Assembly: GCA_034092305.1 (NCBI GenBank)
Contig: JASJET010000149.1
Span: 5,309,001-5,373,000, forward strand
Reading direction: 5' to 3'
DNA length: 64,000 nucleotides
Source of the DNA: Diaprepes abbreviatus
Taxonomy: Eukaryota; Arthropoda; Insecta; Coleoptera; Curculionidae
The translations under genes were made by a program, and so were the position numbers. Within the stretch, counting starts at the first letter, position 1, and every line of letters starts with the position of its first letter. Below, in pieces: positions 55,128 through 64,000 of the stretch. Below the pieces are notes generated by a model that had not been told where the DNA came from, did not search any database, and saw only the letters and a program-made list of their open reading frames with translations.

Positions 55128-55480
55128 GAATCGAATAATAAAATTTTCATAAAAAAATTGAACTGGCTTCCAGAAATGCGCTAAAAAACGAAAAATAACA
55201 ATATAAATTTTTATATTAAATTGAAATTTTGTCGGTGTCAAATTATTTATAAATGAAACCAGTACTAACACGAGATATCTAAAAACTACGGTAAGAAAGT
55301 AATTACAAATAAAGTACTTTCCAATATTTTTATACGAATTATATTTTGTGAGATATTAGTTTGGCGCCGACTTCAAAAATTTTAATTTCATATAAAAATT
55401 TATATTATTTTTCACCTTTTTGCGCATTTTTAAAAACCGCTTCAATTTTTTTATAAAAATGTTATGTACTTATTTTACCA
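55128..55480. repeat. Central palindrome of the repeat family, copy 4
   Basis: Arms ATAAAAAAATTGAACTGGCTT..GCGCTAAAAAACG and TGCGCATTTTTAAAAACCGC..TTCAATTTTTTTAT, as at 29340-29690. Confidence 0.75.
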
Positions 55481-56740
55481 GTCGACTGATAATGTCCTTA
55501 GCCCCGAGTTCAACGTTATACCACAGAACATGGTATGGCAAGTGTGACTGACAAAAGTCTAGGCAGTGACAATAGATGTGTTGTAACGAAATCCGCGGAG
55601 ACATAGTTCGAGCTTTGTGTGGCGATAATACTGTGAATTTTATACCGACTTTTGTTGAAAATGGTAAGTTTACGTTACCTTTGCCCACTAATGTATTTTT
55701 CTAAAATACTATTAATTTTAAGAACCACAGTCATTTCGAGGTTTCTGAGATATTTTATGTATTTTTACATCCTAAGAAAGAAAAAACACCCCCAACAAGC
55801 CGCGATGTATTCTTTTCGGTTTTTAAAATCACTCATATAAGTGTTTAATTCTTTTCACTATCATCAGATCCAATGATATCGCAGTTGGATCTTCAGTTTT
55901 AATGGGAAATGTATCAAAAGAAAAGAGCTCGATTCTGAAGTTGTGAGAATGCTGAAAATTCCAACTATTTCGTCAAATATCAATACGAACAGCAAATACA
56001 GTATTTTAAATATTTCCAAACTTATAAACAATGTTTTATTTTCACTATCAATCATTTAGTGAAACCCTCCTTTCCCTTTTCTGGTTGGGCTTCTGCATAG
56101 GTTTGATTCCTCCCAGCAAGCAACTCGTCATTACTATTAAAACTTCACCGTTTCAACTAATTTTGATGTAAAGTAACAGACTAAAATCACAGGGTGCAAA
56201 GTCAGGACTGCAGGAAGAATGTTTCAACATTTACACCTTTGAATCCTTCAAAAACTCATTTATTACTTGGACTCGATGTGACGAGGTTAGGTGTCCAAAC
56301 GAGAACCTTGGCGAAGTATTTTCAGTCTTGCAATTAATCGAGTAAGTCAGTGCTTGGTGTATCACTTTGCAGTTACAGAGTTTAGTTCTTTTGAGACAAT
56401 CCGTTCAATAATACCCCCCTTTAGTATATCCTATTCTGTTATAACGTGATTTGTCGATCTCCTTCCAATAATTTTTCCAAAATAGCTACGTTTTTAAAGT
56501 TACGGCATACTTGGGTTAAATTGTCAAATGTTCAAACCATTTATACTACAAAAATATTAATGTTAAACCCTATTGCAAGATTTATTTACAATGCTTTTCC
56601 TAACAACATCACCGCTTTAACCTCCGGTGAAAATATTTTATCGGATATCATTGTGAAAAGAAGATAATAAAAATTGTGACAAATATTCACGAAATTATTT
56701 TAAACAAAGAAAAATGAATCCTTAACTCGCTATTTTTCAG
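55481..56740 (+). other. Region upstream of SDR exon 2b; no Rossmann exon found
   Basis: Searched for a TGxxxGIG-type first exon on the plus strand and found none. AAAATG|GTAAGTTT at about 55647-55660 is a good donor-like site but follows no SDR coding sequence. A frame at 56446-56667 (TKILMLNPIARFIYNAFPNN) resembles a LINE C terminus, weakly. Confidence 0.45.
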
Positions 56741-57019
56741 GCATTCTTGAACTTGGCAGTATCGAAACGACAAGCCTCGCACAATACGATCGCATAATGA
56801 ACACCAACGTTAGATCCATCTATAACATTTTAATGTTAGCTATCCCTTATTTAATTGAAACAAAGGGCAACGTTGTAAACGTAAGCAGTATCAACGGTCT
56901 GCGAGCCTTCTCTGGTGTATTGGCTTACTGCGTTTCAAAAGCTGCTGTGAATCATCTCACTAAATGTGTAGCACTTGATTTGGCACCAAAGAAAGTAAGG
57001 GTGAATTCAGTTAATCCAG
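56741..57019 (+). CDS. SDR exon 2b (duplicate catalytic exon)
   Basis: Follows TATTTTTCAG. Same length (279 bases), phases and splice-site positions as exon 2a. Encodes GILELGSIETTSLAQYDRIM, NTNVRSIYNILMLAIPYL, SSINGLRAFSG and YCVSK to VNPG. All catalytic residues (Asn, Ser, Tyr, Lys) are kept. About 13 of 93 residues differ from 2a, most conservatively, against roughly 28 silent codon differences, the pattern of purifying selection. No exon 1 copy precedes it within 3 kb. It could be spliced to exon 1 at 48312, skipping 2a-3a, because phases agree, or be an orphan of a partial tandem duplication. Confidence 0.8.
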
Positions 57020-57345
57020 GTTAGTACTGATATTAATTGTAAAGCAAAAATATGAGTAGGGAATATTTGGGAGAACAAATGAGGAGATTAAAGAGTATAT
57101 ACTTTTCATCCTTCTCCTCCTCCTCCTCATTTGTTCTCTCATATATTCACTACTAATATGTTTTCTAGAAAATGTAAAAGTCGCAAAGTTCGTTCAGATC
57201 AATAAAGAAACACACAATGGAAATTCTGTAAACTTTGGTTAAAGATAAAAAGTTTTGACCATATTTGTACTTGTTATGATTTAGAAGATTTCAATGGCCA
57301 GTTAATTTAAATTTAATCTAATCTAATACCATAAAAATGTTTTAG

Positions 57346-57566
57346 GTGTAATTGTAACAAACTTATTCAAACATGGTGGGCAAAGTACTGAACAAGCTAA
57401 TGCATTTATAAAAAGGGCAAATGAAACCCATCCTCTGGGAAGACCTGGTACACCTGAAGAAGTTGCCAGATCCATAACATTTTTGGCTAGCGATGAAGAA
57501 GCTAGTTTTATAACAGGGATTACTTTGTCTGTAGATGGTGGAAAACGTGAATTCTGTCCGCGATAA
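57346..57566 (+). CDS. SDR exon 3b (duplicate C-terminal exon)
   Basis: Follows AAATGTTTTAG. Same length as exon 3a (221 bases). Reads VIVTNLFKHGGQ, then HPLGRPGTPEEVARSITFLA, then SDEEASFITGITLSVDGG, ending REFCPR and TAA. About 19 of 72 residues differ from 3a, mainly in the first third, which corresponds to the substrate-loop region of SDRs. Intron 2b (326 bp) lacks the mobile element seen in intron 2a. A LINE sits 46 bases after the stop. Confidence 0.8.
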
Positions 57567-57592
57567 AATGTATAATGTAAAATATTGTTTAA

Positions 57593-57598
57593 ATTAAA
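57593..57598 (+). terminator. Candidate polyadenylation signal of SDR copy b
   Basis: ATTAAA 27 bases after the stop and directly before the LINE insertion. Confidence 0.35.
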
Positions 57599-57612
57599 CA
57601 ATATTACTACAT

Positions 57613-60005
57613 GCTTACTTATTTACTTAATGCCCGTATAGGAAACCAAATAATCCTCGGAATTAAACAATGCTTCAACGAACAGTATCACAACACCAAC
57701 GGAGAACTAATGATAAATTTCTGTGCCTACAACGAATTAAGGATAAACAATACTTTCTTTCAACACAAAGATAAATATAAATACACTTTTGAAAATACAA
57801 GAGGACACAAATCTATGATTGACTTTATAGTTAGTAACCGAGTTATACATCCCACCCAGATATTGGATATTAGAACATTGAACTCTGTGATTGCAGGAAA
57901 CGATCACAAATTAGTTCTATCAAAAATTAGAATAAAGATTACACAAAAGAAAAAGCAGCTGGAAAAGGTTAGGATACAAAAAAAGAACATATACCCTCTG
58001 TGGCATACGTCAACGAAAGAATTATATCAAAAAAGATTGATGGAAAAAATTGAAAGAAAACCAATAAATGAAGAGGAAGATATAAGTCATAGCTGGGAAA
58101 AAATTAAGGGAAACATAGAAGATGCTTCAAATGAGTCATTGGGCATACATACAATCACAATTAACAACAAAAATCCTAATAAAACTCGATGGTTCCGTAA
58201 AGAAGTTAAAGATAAGTGTAACGAAAAAAGAAAAGCATATTTAGCATATAGAACGTCAAAAACGCCGGAAGCATACAATAGGTACAAACTAATTCGTAAC
58301 GAAACTAATCTACTAGTCAGGCAACTAAAAAGTGAACATTGGGAACTGTTCTCTAAAAGAATGGAAGGAGACTTCTATAGTGTACAAAAACAAATGTTTC
58401 GACTGATAAGACAACAGCGCAAAGAAATATCTGAACTCTCCGAAACAAACAAAATATCAGAGGAGAAATGGATAGACTACCTAACAAAATTATTTGAGGG
58501 AGATGCTAACATTGGAAAAAACAACATACTAGCAATAAGGAATAATGTGGAAGTCACCATTCAAGAAGTAGAGAAAGCTATAAAATCCTTAAAAAATAGA
58601 AAGTCTCCCAGACAAGACGGAATTCATAACGAATTGTTGAAATACGGAGGACAGCGAATAATACAGGAACTCACAAGCTTCATTCGAAAAATCCTGACAC
58701 AATGCAAAGTACCAGATAGGTGGAGAACCAGCACAATAATGCTTATGTTTAAGAAAGATGACAAACAAGAACCAGGGAACTACGAGGGTATTAATCTACT
58801 GGACACAACTCTGAAACTCGTTACGAAAGTAATCAAAAATAAAATTAATTCGGTTACAACGCTGGAAGACGAACAGCAGGGATTTAGATCAGGAAGGTCT
58901 TGCGTGGATGCAGTATTTATTCTACGACAGATAGTCGAAAAATCTATAGAATTCAATAAACTAACATTTTTATGCTTTATAGATCTAACAAAAGCATTCG
59001 ATCGCATAAAGCTAGATGACGTAATCCACCTGTTATATAAGAGAAATATTCCTATCAATATAATTCAGACCATTGAAAACATATACGCAAACAATAAAGT
59101 TCAGATTCGCACTAACGGTAAATTATCAACACCCATACCAGTCAACAGCGGTATTAGACAAGGAGACTCGCTTAGTCCTTTGTTGTTTAACATGATGATG
59201 GACGAATTAATAAAGGAGGTGCGACTTGGTAGAGGATATAAAATGGGTGAAACAGAAATAAAAATTCTCTGTTACGCTGATGACGCTGTGATATGTGCCG
59301 AAAATGAAGACGACCTCCAGAGATTGTTAAATACCTTTAATCTTGCGGGAAGAAAATATAATATGATTATCTCAGCCGAAAAAACTAAATGTATGACAAC
59401 CTCAAAAGAACCCCTCCGATGCAAACTAGAATTAGACGGTCGAATAATACAACAAGAAATGAGCTTCAAATATCTAGGAATCGACATAACTAGTTATGGC
59501 AACATCGAAGATGAAGTAAGAGGGCAGGTGGCCAAAGCAAACAAAGTGGCGGGTTGCCTCAACGACGTGATCTGGCGAAATAAACACTTACAACAAGAAA
59601 CAAAGGTTAGGATCTACAAAACCACAATTAGACCTATTATGACATACACCTCAGAAACACGGCCAGAGACGACAAAAACGAAACAACTATTGGAGACTAC
59701 AGAAATGAGAATACTTCGACGAATAACAGGAAAAACACTACTAGACAGAGAAAGAAGCAGGCAATCATGCAACACAGACTGCATTAATGAGTGGGTCCTA
59801 CAACGTAAGACACAATGGAACAAACACATAAGCCGAATGACAGAGGATAGACTGGTAAGGATCGCACGACATAAATCGCCTAGTGGTACACGCAATAGAG
59901 GTCGACCACGGAAAAGGTGGAGCGATAACTTAAGTCCAGAATGAGGAAAATCGAAGAAAGAACAGGTCAGGGACCTATTATAGAAGGTAGAAGAAGAAGA
60001 AGAAG
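57613..60005 (+). mobile_element. 5'-truncated LINE with a long intact open frame
   Basis: AATATTACTACAT at 57600-57612 is repeated at 60006-60018 (13-bp target duplication). About 776 codons remain open. First comes the end of the AP-type endonuclease (YKYTFENTRGHKSMIDFIVS, with AGNDHKLVLSKIRI, where SDH is changed to NDH). RT follows with TFLCFIDLTKAFDRIKLDDV, NSGIRQGDSLSPLLFNMMMD and LCYADDAVICAENEDD. The C-terminal domain is MTYTSETRPETTKTKQLLET and then GTRNRGRPRKRWSDNL. Tail GAAGAAGAAGAAG. The catalytic YADD is intact, but the N-terminal endonuclease is missing. The uninterrupted frame and perfect duplication indicate a young insertion. Confidence 0.92.
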
Positions 60006-60018
60006 AATATTACTACAT

Positions 60019-60322
60019 AGCTTATTAGTAATTTTAAGTATAAATTCACTAAAAAAGTTGAAGAATTGGACCCGATTTATAGAGTAGTCCTGAAAGTTAC
60101 ATTTTCTATTTTGCTAGTTTTGGAGAGGAGCGGACTTATGAAAATGTAAACAGGATGTATTATTCAACCACTGCGATAGAGTGGGCAGGGGAAGATTCTC
60201 AGAATCTTATTTGTCTACACCCGCGGAGGCGGATTTGTAACGCGCGATTTGTTTTTAAATCGATTTTGAAAACATGTTCAAGTCATTATACATTTAACAA
60301 AATAATACTACCTTAGACTTAC
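60019..60322. other. Short stretch between LINE and minus-strand exon
   Basis: No feature recognised. Confidence 0.4.
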
Positions 60323-60597
60323 TATATTACAATCATATTGGTCCCGTAATAGAATCTGCATTTTAATCGCATGCTCCTTTGACGTTAGGTGTTTAATTCG
60401 ATCGTCTGGGTTAAAATCTTCACAACACTGTCCACATCTATCCAAATAAATAAATCTTGTTAGTTCCTTTTGCACTGCTTCTAAAGTTCTTTCTGTGTAA
60501 GCATCTAAAAATATCCTACATGTTATTAACATAGTAATCTTAAGTAAACTTTGTAAATTAGCAAAGTGTACTAAAAATTTACTTAGTTTTTTCAGAC
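60323..60597 (-). CDS. Isolated internal exon with C2H2-like zinc finger
   Basis: On the minus strand the exon follows TTTTCTTACAG (phase 1) and ends at AATATA|GTAAGTC (phase 0), giving 91 open codons. It reads GLKKLSKFLVHFANLQSLLK, ITMLITCRIFLDAYTERT, EAVQKELTRFIYLDRCGQCC, then DRIKHLTSKEHAIKMQ. A finger-like spacing C-x2-C-x11-H-x5-H is visible (CGQC..H..H). Family not recognised. If the gene continues leftwards on the minus strand, the SDR gene would lie in its intron. It cannot join the exon at 27994 directly because phases differ. Confidence 0.6.
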
Positions 60598-60679
60598 CTG
60601 TAAGAAAATATTATTTTTTCACATTCAGTGTGTTTCAAATTGATGATGTTTGTATCGCAATATTCGAAACTATAAGTGA

Positions 60680-62137
60680 CCCCCGGGCCAGACCAGATAC
60701 ACGGAGAAGTTCTGAAATTAATTGACTCAGAACAAATAAAACTACTGACCACACTCTTTAACAAAATTTACATGAACGGTCAAATACCAAAAGACTGGCT
60801 ACTGTCGACATTCATCCCGATTCCCAAAAAACCGAACGCAACTAAGTGCTCCGATCATAGAATAATCAGCTTGATAAGCCACGCTTTAAAAGCTTTTCTT
60901 AACATCATTCAAGCACGAATATATAGAAAACTCGATGAAAACGTAAGTGACACGCAGTTTTGCTTCAGACAGGGACTTGGCACTAGAGAGGCCTTGTTTC
61001 CCATGCAGGTTCTGATTCAAAGAGCACGTGACATCAATGCCGACGTCTTTGCATGCTTCATAGATTTTGAAAAGGCATTTCACAAAATGCAGCACAGTAA
61101 ACTGATTTCAATCCTACAAGAGACAGGAATCGACGACAGAGACAGAGAGATAATATCAAAGCTATATTCACAACAAAAGGCTATTGTACGAGTTGAGAAT
61201 GAGACAACAGAAGAATTTAATATAAAGAGAGGAGTACGCCAGGGCTGTATACTGTCGCCACTTCTATTCAACGTATACTCAGAACATCTCTTTAAAGAAG
61301 CACTGGGCAACATGGAAGATGGAATTATTGTAAATGGAGAAGTAATAAACAACCTAAGATACGCGGATGATACCGTTCTTATAGCCGATACTGCAGAGGG
61401 ACTTCAAAGAATTATCGACCGAATAGTAACAGCTTGCAACAGATATGGTATGAAGATAAACTGCAAGAAGACGCAAACGATTATTGTCAGTAAAAACGAC
61501 GTCGGCAATATACAGTTTACTGCCAACAACGTAACTCTCACAATGGCCGAGACGATCACATATCTAGGCTGCACGTTGAATAAGGACTGGGACCACTCTC
61601 GAGAAATAAGAAGCCGAATCGAGAAAGCAAGAGGCACTTTTAATAAGCTGCGCAACATACTCTGCAACCTATCCCTCAATATACATACGCGGATCAGGAT
61701 TTTGAAATGCTATGTATTCTTATATGGAGCAGAAGCCTGGACCCTTACCGATGCTTCATGTAAACGTATAGATGCATTTGAGATGTGGTGCTACCGCCGC
61801 ATGCTTAGGGTTCCTTGGATACCCCACGTATCAAACGAAAACATTTTACAACGTATCGGTGGAGAACTGGAATACCTTACAAATGTCAAACGCAGAAAAT
61901 TGGAGTACTTTGGACATATCATGCGGAATGAGAAATATCACCTGCTCCAACTTATCCTACAGGGGAAAATAGAAGGCCAGAGATCAGCTGGACGAAGACG
62001 AATATCATATCTGCGCAACCTACGAACATGGACTGGAATGACATCAACAGGTCTGTTCAGAGCAGCAGTGAATAAAGTGATATGGACCAATGTGATAGCC
62101 CACATCCAAAGAGGATAGGCACTTTAAGAAGAAGAAG
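60680..62137 (+). mobile_element. 5'-truncated LINE, near-complete RT, GAAGAAGAAG tail
   Basis: ATAAGTGA at 60672-60679 is repeated at 62138-62145. An open frame of 480 codons (from 60676) begins PGPDQIHGEVLKLIDSEQIK and carries FACFIDFEKAFHKM, EFNIKRGVRQGCILSPLLFN and NLRYADDTVLIADTAEG. The C-terminal domain reads MWCYRRMLRVPWIPHVSNE and QRSAGRRRISYLRNLRTW. No internal stop. Same family as 26425-27423 and the relic at 1-2010. H replaces the usual D in KAFHKM, and the endonuclease is missing. Confidence 0.92.
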
Positions 62138-62145
62138 ATAAGTGA

Positions 62146-64000
62146 TAGAAAAACGGTTAAATGAGGAAAGTTTTAGACAAAAAGATGGTTAAAATTATCT
62201 AAAAGGAAACCAGTTTTTTTATGGCTTATAATTCTGATATATCAATACATCCATCGCTAATTTGGGATACATTGTATGTCGCCCTGACCCTCAACGTCAT
62301 ATACATATAAAATAAATATTGTAAAAGCAATGATTCCAACAATATGAAACAGCAGTATTAAAATCGCATAAGTTCATCCTCTGGTTCTATATGCTCTCAA
62401 TGTGCCTACACTAATTGCTTTCATTTTATTGGTTATTTTCACTGACCTCTACTATGGACCCCTACTCTTATCGGCTGCTAAAGCCAAAAAATGGCAAACC
62501 ATGGGCGAAAAAATACGTTTCTGCACATCGGGCGCCAGTCATATTTTTGGACGTTGATCAGATAATGGCATGCGCATAAGCGACTTCCTATTATCGATCG
62601 GTTGTTTCGTAGCGCCATCCGTAAACAGCACAGTATCGGCTCAACGTCATTTTTGTGTTTATTTTTGCTTTGTGAGTTGCATGCGATTTAAACGGATTTA
62701 TAGCGTTTTAAGTGATTTATTTTATTTGTTTTTGTGTTTTTATTTAATATAATGGAATGTGTACATATTTTATTTGTTTTATTTTCCTTTTTCTCTATAG
62801 GGTAAAAAATAATGTTGCTTTACAACGTTTTTGGATTTGTAATGTTTTCGTATAACATTAAATTTCCAAAACATGTAGTATGATATATTTTTAGCACTTT
62901 CCAAATGATTATCAAAAGATAAACTGAACTTTTAAGCAATCAGTTCTTATAAAAAAAACCATAGAATAGTTTATTCTATCATATGAAAAAAGTACATTCA
63001 TCAATATGTCAAGAAATGGTACAATTTCTCCAACTATTACATTCCTTACATAAATAAAAACATACATCCTCAAAATGAAGTTGGAATATTTTTAAAACAT
63101 ACATATATAACTTACAATAATTATAAAGCATTATTATTTGTTATATACATAAAATATTTCAGTACAAGGTTTATATTTTAGCCAGAATCGGCTATTGGCT
63201 CTATAATTTCTAAGCTCTGTTTAAATTATTTTTTCAAATTGTCGACGACTTTTTTCCAGTTGCTAATTTGCACAATGTCCATATTCTTGCATAACTTCAT
63301 CCACCTTATATTTAACCGATGTTTCCACCCAGCTCAAATGTTTTTTTTGTTCTGCAGCCATTCTATAATTTATTATTTTGTATGTCTGAAGATTGAGGAC
63401 ATGACGTTAAAAAGCGTTGTTCATTATTAATAATGATTTTGGAAGTAAATTCAGATTAGTTATGTCCATACTCATTTTATGAAATTGTCATGATTCATGT
63501 GGTCATGGCAATCCCCACTTTGTAATATTACGAAATATGTTAGACAAATGTGAATTTCTTTTATTGGTATATTTTTTTATTCACCCCCAGCAATGACCTT
63601 GTTCACTTATTTTATTTGAAATAACATTTTCATCATTTTGTCGAAAAAATTAATACGATAAGAAAATATATGCTTCGTTCACCATTACGGCAGAAAAATA
63701 TTATTATATAAAATTATTTTTAAATCCTGCATATCCGTTGATAAACCCATTTCGTACCAATATTTGCTTAAAAAATGAAAAAAAAAAAGATAAGGAAAAG
63801 AAGGTCGTTATTTTTTAATAATTAGAGAATAAATTGCTGGACCTTAAAAATGTTAATTATTCACTCCCACCCTACAACAAGAAAGTTAACGCACGCAGAC
63901 GGAAACAATACATTAGAGAAATAGTAAGATACATTTTCTTCACAATTTTACTTTCACAATATAAGAAATGACTAAACTAACTCCCATCGGTAGACACAGA
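62146..64000. other. Right end of the window, no gene supported
   Basis: AT-rich. A GC-richer patch near 62515-62640 (CATCGGGCGCCAGTC, CGATCGGTTGTTTCGTAGC) could be a promoter or 5' UTR but leads into no convincing exon. Frames at 62570-62752 and 63239-63430 are unrecognised. Confidence 0.4.

Noticed and set aside
56741..57566. Second complete SDR gene
   Set aside because: Only exons 2 and 3 are present; the Rossmann exon was looked for between 53650 and 56740 and not found. Reported as a partial duplicate or alternative cassette.
27450..60597. Direct splice of the zinc-finger-like exon (60323) to the terminal exon of gene C (27994)
   Set aside because: The donor is phase 0 and the acceptor is phase 1, so joining would break the frame. 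At least one other exon, or two genes, are needed.
1..64000. tRNA, rRNA or snRNA genes
   Set aside because: No cloverleaf with A/B boxes and no conserved rRNA or snRNA blocks were recognised by eye. A covariance-model scan would be decisive.

Overview
The window is animal nuclear DNA, almost certainly from an insect and most likely a beetle. That assignment is inferred from the mobile-element mix, from AT-rich non-coding DNA and from spliced genes with GT-AG introns; no species-diagnostic gene is present. Most of the 64 kb is mobile-element DNA. No rRNA, tRNA or CRISPR array was recognised.

Host genes. (1) A plus-strand gene contributes its last three coding exons (2261-2371, 3907-4395, 4924-6206), joined by phase-1 introns; the product is acidic and unrecognised. 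(2) A minus-strand gene ends with a huge exon (13780-16862) encoding 17 copies of a roughly 40-residue repeat, organised as an 80-residue (240-bp) higher-order repeat. (3) A second minus-strand gene ends at 27450-27994 (helical, unrecognised); a LINE has landed just after its stop codon. (4) A plus-strand short-chain dehydrogenase/reductase (SDR) gene has three exons (48312-48588, 52149-52427, 53421-53641; 258 residues). It is followed by a second copy of exons 2 and 3 only (56741-57019, 57346-57566). The copy is intact and phase-compatible, so it could be an alternative 3' cassette or an orphan duplicate. (5) An isolated minus-strand internal exon with a C2H2-like zinc finger lies at 60323-60597.

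Mobile DNA, left to right: a decayed LINE (1-2010); a MITE and a Tc1/mariner relic (7-9 kb); a 3.2-kb element with CCCA..AGCACA ends inserted in a ~120-bp-periodic repeat (9993-13172); a three-level nest (18-23 kb) in which a Penelope-like element (PLE) sits in one copy of a hAT-ended element and a second copy of that element sits in the PLE; a LINE fragment with a restriction-like endonuclease (23.6-25 kb); LINEs with GAAGAAGAAG tails (26.4, 57.6 and 60.7 kb); PLEs at 28.3-29.3 and 36.0-38.1 kb with hammerhead-like motifs; a second CCCA-ended element (31497-33715); a near-perfect fold-back element (39393-40300); a 615-bp miniature LTR retrotransposon (43910-44524); a second fold-back (47496-48084); and four copies of a large palindromic repeat family built on a ~120-bp unit.

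Target-site duplications were read directly for many of these insertions, so several relative ages can be ordered. The most notable items are the SDR exon 2-3 duplication, the hammerhead-like motif with compensatory changes, the nested hAT/PLE stack, the higher-order coding repeat and the miniature LTR element.
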